64,000 bases of DNA from Ruminococcoides sp052118065 (GCA_052118065.1 JBQKHY010000007.1:1-64000), one strand, 5' to 3'. Positions 1 through 8,660 are shown, counted from the stretch's first letter. Program-made: numbers and translations. The notes: generated by a model not told the origin, from the letters alone.

Positions 1-30
1 TACTTATTTTAGATTTGTACAAACTATTTT

Positions 31-170
31 GCCTCCCTCGCTGAGGGAGGTGGCTTTGCGTATGCAAAGACGGAAGGAGTGGTTGGAATTGTAAATTTAT
101 TTACAATTCCATATTAGCTGAAACTATCAAATAGCACTACAAACCTCTAATTTATCAAACTAATCTTTAC
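31..170. repeat. Dispersed palindromic repeat, copy 1
   Basis: About 140 bp that recur almost base for base at 52888-53026. The unit contains three hairpins: a GC-rich one (GCCTCCCTC/GAGGGAGG arms, 31-50), a small TTTGC/GCAAA one (54-68) and an AT-rich one (GGAATTGTAAAT / ATTTACAATTCC, 84-109). Similarity continues to about 170. It lies upstream of the ctsR promoter and is non-coding. Its left end may lie outside the window. Confidence 0.85.
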
Positions 171-228
171 CCACAAACAGAATTGTAAAGGTCAAGAAAA
201 TAGGGGGAAAGTCAAAGTTTTTATTAAA

Positions 229-245
229 GGTCAAAAAAAGTCTAA
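229..245 (+). promoter_or_regulatory. Upstream CtsR box (one mismatch)
   Basis: GGTCAAA, AAA, AGTCTAA fits the CtsR operator (A/G)GTCAAA-NAN-(A/G)GTCAAA except for one base. It lies about 90 bp upstream of the core promoter. A further lone half-site AGTCAAA is at 210-216. Binding is inferred from the known consensus. Confidence 0.5.
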
Positions 246-316
246 AATTTTTAAAAATTTAAGAAAACAAGAGCATTAGTGAGCTAATTTAAGATAAACG
301 GCTTTAGTGGTTTTTA

Positions 317-349
317 TTTGACTTTCTTTGACTTTGACTTTATCTGACT
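317..349 (-). promoter_or_regulatory. Two abutting CtsR operators over the ctsR promoter
   Basis: Read on the minus strand, 317-333 is AGTCAAA-GAA-AGTCAAA, a perfect CtsR box. 333-349 is AGTCAGA-TAA-AGTCAAA, with one mismatch. Together they cover the -35 element and part of the spacer of the promoter at 334-362. CtsR bound here would block RNA polymerase. This is the classic autoregulated class III heat-shock arrangement. Confidence 0.85.
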
Positions 350-362
350 TTAGCCCTATAAT
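334..362 (+). promoter_or_regulatory. Sigma-A promoter of ctsR-mcsA-mcsB-clpC
   Basis: -35 TTGACT (334-339), 17-nt spacer, -10 TATAAT (357-362). Transcription would start near 369, giving a leader of about 55 nt before ctsR. The -35 element lies within the overlapping CtsR operators. Confidence 0.85.
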
Positions 363-423
363 AAAGTCACAAAGTTAAGAGAGGTTAAGAAAAGAACCTC
401 CAAAGTATAGATATTGAAAAGAG

Positions 424-885
424 ATGAGTAGTATGAAGATGAGTGACTTAGTAGCTCAAACGATTTTGGAAATGCTGGATGACCACAATGGTAACGCAGA
501 AATCCAAAGAAACGAACTTGCTACCACCCTTGGGTGTGTGCCAAGTCAGATAAATTATGTTATTACCAGCCGGTTTACACCTGAACAAGGTTATATGGTT
601 GAATCAAGGCGAGGAGGTGGCGGTTATATCCGAATTACAAGAGTTCACGCTGATAACGAAACACTTGTAATGCACCTTGTCAATTCTATCGGTGATAAAA
701 TTGATAAGGTAACTGCAGAGGTGATGATTAAAAATTTATACCGTCAGCAACTACTTGATAGAAAGTTAGCTAATGTAATGATGGTTGCATTGTCAGACAG
801 AGCTTTGGCAACTGCTCCACAAAACATTAGAGATAGTTTAAGGGCATCAATATTTAAGAATATGTTGATTGCAACAATTAGCTAG
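424..885 (+). CDS. ctsR: CtsR, transcriptional repressor of class III stress genes
   Basis: 153-residue winged-helix repressor that controls clp and mcs genes. The family hallmark segment CVPSQINYVITSRFTPE (about residues 38-54) is followed by the glycine-rich wing RRGGGGYIRI. The wing touches DNA, and an arginine in it is the known target of the McsB arginine kinase. The C-terminal half is the dimerisation/McsB-contact domain. Length is normal for the family. It is the first gene of a four-gene operon; mcsA follows after 12 bp. Its own promoter carries CtsR boxes, so autorepression is expected. A GAAAAGAG ribosome site precedes the first ATG; in-frame ATGs at codons 4 and 6 are alternative starts. 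Function is known from Bacillus CtsR. Confidence 0.97.
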   Translation: MSSMKMSDLVAQTILEMLDDHNGNAEIQRNELATTLGCVPSQINYVITSRFTPEQGYMVESRRGGGGYIRITRVHADNETLVMHLVNSIGDKIDKVTAEVMIKNLYRQQLLDRKLANVMMVALSDRALATAPQNIRDSLRASIFKNMLIATIS

Positions 886-897
886 GAGGAATGATTT

Positions 898-1428
898 ATG
901 AAATGTCAAAAATGTGGTAAGAATAATGCCAATACTCATATTAAAACAATAATTAACGGTGACTACAAAGAATATGATTTGTGTCCTGAATGTGCAAAGG
1001 AAATGGGCTATACAACAAACAGCTTCTTCTCTAACTTTGGTTCAGAATTTAACAGTTTGTTAGGTTCATTCTTCGGTAACACATTACCATCAATAAGTCA
1101 GTCAACACACTGCAAGACTTGTGGCAGTACCTATTATGATATTGCCGACAGTGGTATGGTAGGTTGTGCAGATTGTTATGATACTTTCTTTGATATGCTT
1201 TTACCATCAATCAGAAGAATTCATGGCAACACAACCCATTGTGGCAAGAAGTCAGTAGCAGGTATTGAATATACCGAAACTCCTGACAATGCAGAAGAAA
1301 AGCCACAACCAAAGGATAAGTTGTCCGACCTAAAGGCAAGACTTGATGAGGCAGTTAAGGTTCAGAACTTTGAAGAGGCTGCTAAGTTAAGAGATGAAAT
1401 CAAGGCAATGGAGGACAACAATGGATAA
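898..1428 (+). CDS. mcsA: McsA, zinc-binding activator of the McsB arginine kinase
   Basis: 176 residues. CxxC pairs at the N-terminus (CQKC at 3-6, CPEC at about 29-32) and again mid-protein (CKTC, CADC) form the zinc-binding region. The C-terminal 40 residues form a UVR motif (AVKVQNFEEAAKLRDEIK), as in ClpC and UvrB, used for protein contacts. McsA activates McsB and helps deliver substrates to ClpC. A strong AGGAGG lies 7-12 nt before the ATG. The last eight bases overlap mcsB, indicating translational coupling. Length and order match the Firmicute operon. Confidence is high. Confidence 0.96.
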   Translation: MKCQKCGKNNANTHIKTIINGDYKEYDLCPECAKEMGYTTNSFFSNFGSEFNSLLGSFFGNTLPSISQSTHCKTCGSTYYDIADSGMVGCADCYDTFFDMLLPSIRRIHGNTTHCGKKSVAGIEYTETPDNAEEKPQPKDKLSDLKARLDEAVKVQNFEEAAKLRDEIKAMEDNNG

Positions 1429-2413
1429 TAATATTGTAATATCAACCAGAATAAGACTTGCAAGGAACTTGAAGGATTATCCTTTTCCTTGCAGGTTAAG
1501 TGACAAAGGCAAAGCTGAAGTTGATGAAAAGGTAAGAAAGGCACTTATTAACGGTAACTCAGCTATAGCAAAGGATTTTCAGTATATTGATTTTGATAAT
1601 ATGTCAGAAACAATGAAAGTTTCTTTAGTTGAGAAACACCTTGTAAGTCCTGAATTTATCAGCAATACTTCCGGCAGAGCAGTTTTGTTACTTAACAATG
1701 GTACAGTTTCCATTATGCTAAACGAAGAGGACCATATAAGACTACAGGTTATTGAAAATGGTTTTTGTCTTGATGAGGCTTATGACTTAGCTGACAAGTT
1801 AGATACTTTACTTGATGAGCAACTTAATTTTGCTTTTAATGAAAAGTTAGGTTACTTAACTCAATGTCCTACCAACTTAGGTACAGGTATGAGAGCATCG
1901 GTAATGTTACATCTACCGGCACTGAAAAAGTCAGGTGCTATGAATATGTTAGCCAATAACCTTAATAAGTTAGGTCTTACAATTCGAGGTGCACATGGTG
2001 AGGGTTCTTCCTCTGAGGGTGCTATTTATCAGCTATCTAACCAAGTCAGCCTTGGTATTTCTGAGAAATCAGCAATAGAAAACCTAAAGAACATTACAAA
2101 CCAACTTATTAGTCAAGAACTAAAGCAAAGAGAAACTTTGGTAAAGTCAATTGAAACCAAAGACAAGGTTATGCGTTCACTTGGTATTCTAAAGACAGCA
2201 TATATTATGAGCCACAAAGAGGCAGTAAACCTACTTTCAAATGTGCGATTCGGCATAAGTACCGGGTTGATTGACAATATTAACATTGAAACAATTAATG
2301 ATTTATTAGTAGAAATACAACCTGCAACACTAATGACTATTTTAGGTGAACAAATCACAGTAAAAGATAGAGATATTAGCAGAGCAGAATACATTAGAAA
2401 TAAGTTAAACTGA
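1421..2413 (+). CDS. mcsB: McsB, protein arginine kinase
   Basis: 330-residue member of the ATP:guanido phosphotransferase superfamily. It phosphorylates arginines on CtsR and on misfolded proteins, marking them for ClpCP. Visible motifs are the ATP-binding RIRLARN near the N-terminus, the CPTNLGTGMRA segment containing the catalytic cysteine (about residues 149-159), and the arginine-phosphate-contact stretch RGAHGEGS. The start is ATG 1421, which has GGAGG six bases upstream and gives the family N-terminus MDNNIVISTRIRL; a longer frame reaches back to 1394 inside mcsA but has no site. It overlaps mcsA by 8 bp. A hairpin begins at its stop codon. Confidence 0.96.
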   Translation: MDNNIVISTRIRLARNLKDYPFPCRLSDKGKAEVDEKVRKALINGNSAIAKDFQYIDFDNMSETMKVSLVEKHLVSPEFISNTSGRAVLLLNNGTVSIMLNEEDHIRLQVIENGFCLDEAYDLADKLDTLLDEQLNFAFNEKLGYLTQCPTNLGTGMRASVMLHLPALKKSGAMNMLANNLNKLGLTIRGAHGEGSSSEGAIYQLSNQVSLGISEKSAIENLKNITNQLISQELKQRETLVKSIETKDKVMRSLGILKTAYIMSHKEAVNLLSNVRFGISTGLIDNINIETINDLLVEIQPATLMTILGEQITVKDRDISRAEYIRNKLN

Positions 2414-2435
2414 TAAGGAATTTGCTTTCCTTATC
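2412..2435 (+). other. Intercistronic hairpin between mcsB and clpC
   Basis: GATAAGGAA / TTCCTTATC, nine perfect pairs with a six-base loop. It starts on the mcsB stop codon and ends three bases before the clpC ribosome site. There is no T-run after it, so it is not a normal terminator. It may tune mRNA stability or clpC translation (inference). Confidence 0.5.
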
Positions 2436-2453
2436 GAAAGGAAGGTGTTATTT

Positions 2454-4910
2454 ATGTATAACTTCAAAGGTTTCACACAAAAAGCTAATGATGCACTAAA
2501 CGGTGCAATTAAGGTAGCATCTGAACTTGGCCACACTTATGTAGGTACAGAGCATTTGCTACTTGCACTTACACAGGATAAAGAGGGCTTTGCATCAACT
2601 ATCCTTTCTCAATCAGGTGTAAAAGAAACTGACCTTAGAAACGCAATTGAACATACAATCGGTGTAGGTTCAAAGAGTGTTCTTTCTATTGAAGACTTTA
2701 CTCCAAGACTAAAGAGAGTTATGCAAAAGGCTGTATATATTGCTAACAGAATCGGTAACAACTTTGTTGGTACAGAACATTTACTTCTTGCAATTCTATC
2801 TGATAACGACAGTTACTCAGTAAGATTTTTAAGTCAGCTAGGTGCTAATACCGATAATATTGTAAGAGAAATCAGCAACTCACTAAACCTAGGCAATGGT
2901 GAAGATAACTTCCGATCTATGAATGGTATGGGTGCTGAGGGTCAAGGTGTAAACGGTAACGGTTCTACTAAGGCTCTTGATACTTATGGCAGAGATTTAA
3001 CAGAAGCTGCAAGAAAGGGCGAGATTGACCCTGTAATCGGCAGAACTGAAGAAATCCAAAGAGTAGTACAAATCCTTTGCCGTAGAACAAAGAACAACCC
3101 TGTTCTAATCGGTGAACCGGGTGTAGGTAAAACAGCAGTTGCCGAAGGACTTGCCCTAAAGATTGCCAACGGTGAAGTACCGGAAATTCTAAAGGATAAG
3201 AGAATTATTGCTCTAGACCTTAACTCAATGATTGCCGGTGCAAAGTACAGAGGTGACTTTGAAGAGAGAATTAAGGGTATTATTGAAGAAGTTAAGAGTG
3301 CTAACAATATTATCCTATTTATTGATGAACTTCACACAATTATCGGTGCAGGTTCAGCAGAAGGTTCAACAGATGCTGCCAATATCCTAAAGCCTTCTCT
3401 GGCTAGAGGTGACTTTCAGGTACTGGGTGCTACAACTATCAATGAGTACAAGAAGTACATTGAAAAGGATGCAGCCCTTGAAAGAAGATTTCAGCCTGTT
3501 AAGGTTGGTGAACCAAGTGAAGATGAGGCTATACAAATCCTTAAAGGTTTAAGAGACAGATATGAGGCTCACCATAAGGTAAAGATTACCGATGAGGCTA
3601 TTGAGGCAGCTGTAAAGCTATCTTCAAGATATATTGCAGACCGTTTCCTACCTGATAAGGCTATTGACCTTATTGATGAATCAGCTTCAAGAGTAAGACT
3701 TGAAGGTATGACAATGCCTACTGATGTTAAGTCTATTGAAGATAAGATTAAAGAACTTGAAAAGGAAAAGGAAGCAGCAGTTGCATCTCAAAACTTTGAA
3801 AAAGCTGCAAAGCTAAGAGATGAACAAAAGTCACTTGACGAAAAGCTAAATACTGAAAAAGAAAAGTGGCATAAGGATAATCAGCAAGGTGGAGAAGTTA
3901 CTGCTGAAGATATTGCGAAGATTGTTTCTGACTGGACAGGTGTACCTGTTGTACAGTTAACTCAAGAAGAGTCTGAAAGACTACTAAAGATGGAGGAAAT
4001 CCTTCACAAGAGAGTTATCGGTCAGGATGAAGCAGTTTCAGCAATTAGCAGAGCAATCCGTCGTGGCAGAGTAGGTCTGAAAGACCCTAAGCGTCCGGTA
4101 GGTTCATTTATCTTCCTAGGTCCAACAGGTGTAGGTAAAACAGAACTTTGTAAGTCACTTGCTGAGGTTATGTTTGGTGATGAAAATGCTATGATTAGAC
4201 TTGATATGTCTGAATATATGGAAAAGCACACAGTCAGCAAACTAATCGGTTCACCTCCAGGATATGTTGGTTACGATGAAGGTGGTTACCTAACAGACAA
4301 AGTTCGCAGTAAACCATATTCAGTTATCTTGTTTGATGAAATCGAAAAGGCTCACCCTGATGTATTTAACATCTTGCTACAAATTCTTGAAGATGGTCGT
4401 CTAACAGATAGCCAAGGCAGAACAGTTGACTTTAAGAACACTGTTATCATTATGACAAGTAATGTTGGTGCAAGAATTATCACAGATCATCAGAACAATT
4501 CCCTAGGCTTCTCATCAGAAAAAGAAAAGGAAAATTCTTTTGAAGAAATTAAGACTAAGGTTGTTGATGAACTAAAGAGTATGTTCAGACCGGAATTCCT
4601 AAACCGTGTTGATGACATTATTGTATTCAACAAGCTAAATCAGAAGGATATTGAACAAATTGCCGGTAAGATGCTTGATACTCTAAAGAAAAGACTACAT
4701 GGTATTGGTGTTGATATTACTTTCACAGATACAGCAGTAAAAGAAATTGCTAAGGAAGGTTATGACCCGGATTACGGTGCAAGACCACTAAGAAGAGCAA
4801 TCACAACTAAGATAGAAGATGCCCTTTCTGAACAAATGCTTGAAGGTAAAGTATCCAAGGACAACAAAATCACTTGTGACTTCAAGGATAATGCCTTTAC
4901 TTTTGAGTAA
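2454..4910 (+). CDS. clpC: ClpC, Hsp100 AAA+ unfoldase of the Clp protease
   Basis: 818 residues. In order: a double Clp-N domain (about 1-145, two repeats each containing YVGTEHLLLA or FVGTEHLLLA), NBD1 with Walker A GEPGVGKT and Walker B ILFIDELH, a UVR/coiled-coil middle segment (KEAAVASQNFEKAAKLRDEQ), NBD2 with Walker A GPTGVGKT and Walker B VILFDEIEKA, and a C-terminal D2-small domain. ClpC unfolds proteins, including arginine-phosphorylated ones, into ClpP. The start is ATG 2454 with AAAGGAAGG upstream; a GTG at 2445 lies inside that site and is rejected. It is the last gene of the CtsR operon. No clpP is in the window. Confidence 0.97.
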   Translation: MYNFKGFTQKANDALNGAIKVASELGHTYVGTEHLLLALTQDKEGFASTILSQSGVKETDLRNAIEHTIGVGSKSVLSIEDFTPRLKRVMQKAVYIANRIGNNFVGTEHLLLAILSDNDSYSVRFLSQLGANTDNIVREISNSLNLGNGEDNFRSMNGMGAEGQGVNGNGSTKALDTYGRDLTEAARKGEIDPVIGRTEEIQRVVQILCRRTKNNPVLIGEPGVGKTAVAEGLALKIANGEVPEILKDKRIIALDLNSMIAGAKYRGDFEERIKGIIEEVKSANNIILFIDELHTIIGAGSAEGSTDAANILKPSLARGDFQVLGATTINEYKKYIEKDAALERRFQPVKVGEPSEDEAIQILKGLRDRYEAHHKVKITDEAIEAAVKLSSRYIADRFLPDKAIDLIDESASRVRLEGMTMPTDVKSIEDKIKELEKEKEAAVASQNFEKAAKLRDEQKSLDEKLNTEKEKWHKDNQQGGEVTAEDIAKIVSDWTGVPVVQLTQEESERLLKMEEILHKRVIGQDEAVSAISRAIRRGRVGLKDPKRPVGSFIFLGPTGVGKTELCKSLAEVMFGDENAMIRLDMSEYMEKHTVSKLIGSPPGYVGYDEGGYLTDKVRSKPYSVILFDEIEKAHPDVFNILLQILEDGRLTDSQGRTVDFKNTVIIMTSNVGARIITDHQNNSLGFSSEKEKENSFEEIKTKVVDELKSMFRPEFLNRVDDIIVFNKLNQKDIEQIAGKMLDTLKKRLHGIGVDITFTDTAVKEIAKEGYDPDYGARPLRRAITTKIEDALSEQMLEGKVSKDNKITCDFKDNAFTFE

Positions 4911-4927
4911 TTTTAATATAGTGCATA

Positions 4928-4977
4928 GCTAGTGGTAATTTAAAATTGATTTGCTATCCACCTAAATTGCCACTAGC
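4928..4977 (+). other. Imperfect inverted repeat after clpC
   Basis: GCTAGTGGTAATTT and AAATTGCCACTAGC (14 bp arms, one wobble pair) around a 22-base loop. There is no U-tract. It is probably an mRNA 3' structure; the real terminator follows at 5027. Confidence 0.4.
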
Positions 4978-5026
4978 ATTAGCACAGTAGAATTTACCAT
5001 TATTCCCTAATCCTTAATATATACTA

Positions 5027-5065
5027 AATCCCCCATTGACTTAGTCAGTGGGGGATTGGCTTTTG
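5027..5065 (+). terminator. Intrinsic terminator of the ctsR operon
   Basis: Stem AATCCCCCATTGAC / GTCAGTGGGGGATT (14 pairs, one wobble) with a TTA loop, then GGCTTTTG. This is a stable GC-rich hairpin with a short T-run. Confidence 0.85.
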
Positions 5066-5087
5066 TGTAGAAAAATAAATAAATTAC

Positions 5088-5117
5088 TTGAATTAATTTA
5101 TTTATATATGTTATTAT
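5088..5117 (+). promoter_or_regulatory. Candidate promoter before the broken acyltransferase
   Basis: TTGAAT (5088-5093), 18-nt spacer, TATTAT (5112-5117), 30 bp before the start codon and just after the ctsR-operon terminator. Weaker than consensus. Confidence 0.4.
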
Positions 5118-5146
5118 GGTAACATACTATAGTGAGGGGAATTTTT

Positions 5147-6204
5147 ATGGGTAATCAAATAATAAAAAGTAGGCAAAGTAATTATGATTTGTTAAGGATA
5201 ATATCAACTATTTCGGTTGTGCTTATACATGTAAATGCAACTGTTGCTGATAGCAATAATATATCATTTGTTGGATTTAATTTTTGCAGTTTGATTAATA
5301 TTATTACCAGATTTAGTGTTCCTTGTTTTGTTATGCTATCCGGTGCGTTTATTTTAAGCAATGAAAGAAATGCAGATTATAAACACTTTTATGCAAAATC
5401 TTTTTATAAAATAGGAATATCATTAATTATATTTTCATTTTTAATGTTAATAATTTCGGAAGTAAGTGCGATAATGAAAGGTACCGGTTATATAGAGCCT
5501 GTTTTATAATTATTGAAAGGAAATTTCAATAATTATTGGTTTATGTTTATGCTTGTGGTTTGTATTTTCTTGTACCTATAATTATAAGAATAAAAAATAC
5601 TATAAGTAAAAAGTGTTATACAATAGGTTCTTTCGTGTGGCTTTTAGTTGCAATGATTTCACAATTAACTTCTACATATTCTGTAGCATGGTCATTTGGC
5701 ATTATTTTTTCTTTTGTAGGCTATTTCTTGGTAGGTAATGTGATTTATGAAAATATGTCTAGAATAAAATTTAAGGGATTGTATTTTATTTTTGCTATTG
5801 TTAGTTATGCTTTGCTATTTTTGTACAGAGGAATAACCGGTTTTTCAAGATTTAGTATAGATGCATATAGTAATTGGTTTTCGCCATTAATTATAATTGC
5901 GTCAATATGCGTATTTATTGCATTTAGTGGTATAAAAATAAAGATTAATTTAGGAAAATTATCCGGATATACATATGTAATATATCTTTTACATACAAAA
6001 GTGTATATTGTATTATTAAAACTATTGGAAAAGTTTATTCCTAGTGTAACCGGTAATTATATAGTATATATTGCTATTGTTACTATTTTAGCTTTAATCA
6101 TTTCTTGTGTTTGTGCAATGGTTTATGATTTCTTATGGTCATTACTTGAAAAGAAATTTAAATTAAAAGAGAAATATAATAATTGGGTTAATAAAAGTAA
6201 GTAG
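5147..6204 (+). pseudogene. Acyltransferase-3 membrane protein, disrupted by a stop and a frameshift
   Basis: The two halves together resemble acyltransferase-3 (OafA/WecH type) integral membrane enzymes that O-acylate sugars. The first half (5147-5509) has the catalytic-type histidine in VVLIHVNA and hydrophobic segments. An in-frame TAA at 5507-5509 interrupts it. The same frame continues with NNYWFMFMLV, typical of the family, and then one base is missing near 5556, so the rest (GLYFLVP onward to 6204) is in another frame. Two separate lesions argue for a true pseudogene, not a sequencing slip. The start is ATG 5147 with GAGGGGA upstream. The distal part could start at TTG 5536, but lacks the catalytic histidine. 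Confidence 0.8.
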
Positions 6205-6254
6205 AATTTTAGTTTACTGAATTATAAATGATATTTGTTATAGAGGATAAAGAT

Positions 6255-7307
6255 ATGATAAAAGTTTCTGTGGTGATACCGGTTCATAATGGTGAGAAAT
6301 ATATCGGTAAATGTGTTAATGGTATTTTGAATCAATCTTTGAAAGATATTGAAGTAGTTTTAGTTGAAAATTTTTCAAATGACAATTCTTTAAATATTTG
6401 CAATAAACTTGCAAAGAAAGATAGTAGGGTAAGTGTTTTTCAAAGTTTTGATAAGGGTACTTCTTTTGCAAGGAAAAAAGGTGTATTGGAGTGCAAAGGT
6501 AAATATATTACTTTTTCTGACCAAGACGATAGGTATATTAATAAATATGCGTTGGAAAATATGTATAATGAAATAGTAAAAAATGAATCACAAATATGTG
6601 AATTTGGTCACTATAAAGAATATAATCCTTTGTTTAAGAAAAAAGTTGAGAAGTCCAGTAATATATATACCGGCAAAGAAATCTTTAATGAAGGACTTAA
6701 AGGTGCTTTAGGTATCGGAAATAATTTTTCTACAACTGTATGGAATAAGATTTATGATGCTGATTTAGTAAAACAGTCTGTAGTCAATATAGATAAGGGT
6801 TTATTTTTTGCTGAGGATGAATATTTAAATTATCATTGCTTTGCAAATGATAGTCTTAATAGAATTTCAACAAGCGAAAAATGTTTCTATTGTTGGAATG
6901 TTGGTGTAGGTTTTTCATCTTCAAATGATTCAGGGTTAGCTTTGTTGTCTGATTATGATAAAATAAAACCTACCATTAATGAAAAATTAAAAGAATTAAA
7001 CTTGGATGAAATTCTTTGGACTTATAATTTGGAAACAGTTTATTTTTGCAGAAGTATTATTATTTCTTTAATTAGTAAAAATGAAGATAAAAATAAAATC
7101 TTTGATATTATTGATAGAATTTTTAAGTCTGAATCTTTTATTTTAGCATCTGATTATTTTAAATCATATACAGAAAGAGAAAAAGTTTGGGATGAATTAA
7201 ATAAATTAGCAACTGTAAGAGATAAGCAAGAATTTTATAATTTGTGTGAATCCGGAGTTGCTAATAATAATGAAAACTTTTTAAAAAAAGTTCTAAAAAA
7301 ATTATAA
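6255..7307 (+). CDS. GT2-family glycosyltransferase
   Basis: 350 residues with an N-terminal GT-A domain: SVVIPVHNGEKYIGKC at the start and a DQDD metal-binding motif at 89-92. The usual VDDGS nucleotide-contact motif reads VENFSND here (about 37-43), so donor binding may differ. The C-terminal third is variable and probably recognises the acceptor. The enzyme would add a sugar to a lipid-linked glycan at the cytoplasmic membrane face. The start is ATG 6255, because AGAGG lies 8 nt upstream; an ATG at 6228 has no site. It lies between the broken acyltransferase and another GT2 gene, outside the main operon promoter. Donor and acceptor are unknown. Confidence 0.85.
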   Translation: MIKVSVVIPVHNGEKYIGKCVNGILNQSLKDIEVVLVENFSNDNSLNICNKLAKKDSRVSVFQSFDKGTSFARKKGVLECKGKYITFSDQDDRYINKYALENMYNEIVKNESQICEFGHYKEYNPLFKKKVEKSSNIYTGKEIFNEGLKGALGIGNNFSTTVWNKIYDADLVKQSVVNIDKGLFFAEDEYLNYHCFANDSLNRISTSEKCFYCWNVGVGFSSSNDSGLALLSDYDKIKPTINEKLKELNLDEILWTYNLETVYFCRSIIISLISKNEDKNKIFDIIDRIFKSESFILASDYFKSYTEREKVWDELNKLATVRDKQEFYNLCESGVANNNENFLKKVLKKL

Positions 7308-7339
7308 ATTGAATTATCTATAAAAGGGTGTGATTTATC

Positions 7340-8302
7340 GTGACAAGCTCTGTAGCTATAGCAACATATAACGGAGAGAAATTTATTGCAGAACAATTAA
7401 ATAGTATTATTAATCAAACAGTTAAACCTAATCAAATAGTAATTAGTGATGATAATTCATCAGATAATACTATTGCTATTGCAGAAAAGATATTAAGAAA
7501 TTCTGGGATAGAATACATAATCAGTATAAATAATCCAGCACTCAAAATTTTGAAGAATTTTGATAAAGCCTTTTCTTTATGTACCGGTGATATAATATTT
7601 CCTTGTGACCAAGATAATGTATGGAAATTTAATTTTATAGAAAAATTCATTGATAAGTTTGAAAATGACCCAGATATTGTATATGCATTTTGCAATGGAA
7701 TAGTGACAGATGAAAAACTAAAATATATAAAACCAACATTTTCTGATGAATTTATGAATATGAGTAACGAGGATTTTTTTCTAAATGTATTTAGAAGCAA
7801 ATTTTTTCCGCATGGACATACAATTGCCGTTAAACGTGATTTTGTATTTAGGGTTATTCCGTCGGGCTTTTTTTATGATGAATGGTTAGCTTTGTGTTCT
7901 GGTGCCGTAAACAAAGTTGGAAGTATTAAAGATACGCTAATTTATTTTAGAAGACATGATTCAGCTGCTACTAGCGCAGAAAAAGATAATAAAAGATTTT
8001 CAATACGAGGATTGTACAGCAGAACATTTGATGAACATTTTTCTTGGGCATATCATCGTTACGAGGCTTATAAAAGATTTTTGGAAATATTGTCAACTGA
8101 AATTAAAGTATCTTGCATACCAGAAATTAAGGAACATATGTTATTCTGTAAATGTTTGGACAATATAAGAAATTATAACTTAATAAAGAGAGAATTTGAG
8201 TTATTTAAAATTTATAGATCAGGTTTGTATGAAAAGTACAGAGGTAATAGAAACTCCTTTATTTTAGATGCACTGTACCTACTGCATAAAATAAAATCGT
8301 AA
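7340..8302 (+). CDS. GT2-family glycosyltransferase (rhamnosyltransferase-like)
   Basis: 320 residues. The N-terminus SVAIATYNGEKFIAEQL, SDDNSSDNT (about 36-44) and DQDN (90-93) mark a GT-A transferase of the type often annotated as alpha-1,2/1,3-rhamnosyltransferase. The substrate cannot be read from sequence. The start is GTG 7340, with AAAAGGG about 11 nt upstream; no nearby in-frame ATG fits. It follows the previous GT2 by 32 bp and converges on an IS30 remnant. It may be a leftover of an older polysaccharide locus. Confidence 0.82.
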   Translation: MTSSVAIATYNGEKFIAEQLNSIINQTVKPNQIVISDDNSSDNTIAIAEKILRNSGIEYIISINNPALKILKNFDKAFSLCTGDIIFPCDQDNVWKFNFIEKFIDKFENDPDIVYAFCNGIVTDEKLKYIKPTFSDEFMNMSNEDFFLNVFRSKFFPHGHTIAVKRDFVFRVIPSGFFYDEWLALCSGAVNKVGSIKDTLIYFRRHDSAATSAEKDNKRFSIRGLYSRTFDEHFSWAYHRYEAYKRFLEILSTEIKVSCIPEIKEHMLFCKCLDNIRNYNLIKREFELFKIYRSGLYEKYRGNRNSFILDALYLLHKIKS

Positions 8303-8305
8303 ATT

Positions 8306-8599
8306 TCAATAGTTAGCAAATTTCTTGTAACAGAATGGTGTTACTGTTTTATGTTGCATATATAAGGTTAAGTTGTTTTTCTGTCCGACCGAAGCATTGT
8401 AATGCTTAATTTCTCTATTATAGATTAGAACTTTACCATGATTATATTCATTCTTTATTGTGTTATATGCACAGCCAAAATGTTTATTTATATGATATAT
8501 TCACCAACAGTATTTAAGTCGGATTTCAATTTCTACTCTTTCTTCATAAGTTAGGTGTTGTCCTTTTGAGCGTTTTGTGTTACAATTTGTATTGTCCAT
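8306..8599 (-). pseudogene. IS30-family transposase remnant (N-terminal part)
   Basis: Read on the minus strand from ATG 8599, the frame gives a basic N-terminus, then QHLTYEERVEIEIRLK and, after an in-frame TGA (8501-8503), INKHFGCAYNTIKNE and YNREIKHYNASVGQ. This is the helix-turn-helix region of IS30-type transposases. The stop sits where the family usually has a serine after the tryptophan. The DDE catalytic domain is absent, because the frame ends at 8306 next to the glycosyltransferase. It is a dead insertion-sequence end separating two polysaccharide gene groups. Recognition is by motif memory, without alignment. Confidence 0.75.
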
Positions 8600-8660
8600 A
8601 GCGATGATCCTTTCGAATTTTGTCTAGCAACTCAATTCTATCACAAGATCATTGCTATGG
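8596..8660 (-). repeat. Inverted repeat covering the transposase start
   Basis: CCATAGCGATGATCC (8596-8610) and AGATCATTGCTATGG (8646-8660) are inverted repeats with 13 of 15 bases matching. On the minus strand the right-hand arm contains the AAAGGA/ATG region of the transposase remnant. Such hairpins are known in insertion sequences to hide the start site from read-through transcripts. Confidence 0.65.

Noticed and set aside
1394..1420. Longer N-terminus for McsB
   Set aside because: The extra nine codons lie inside mcsA, have no ribosome site and do not match the family start; ATG 1421 has GGAGG six bases upstream.
2984..3307. Minus-strand frame of 107 codons inside clpC
   Set aside because: Shadow of a strongly conserved gene on the opposite strand, with no ribosome site or family resemblance.
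5536..6204. Independent short acyltransferase gene starting at TTG 5536
   Set aside because: It lacks the N-terminal helices and catalytic histidine, and the preceding codons in the other frame continue the same family pattern, so it is part of a broken gene.
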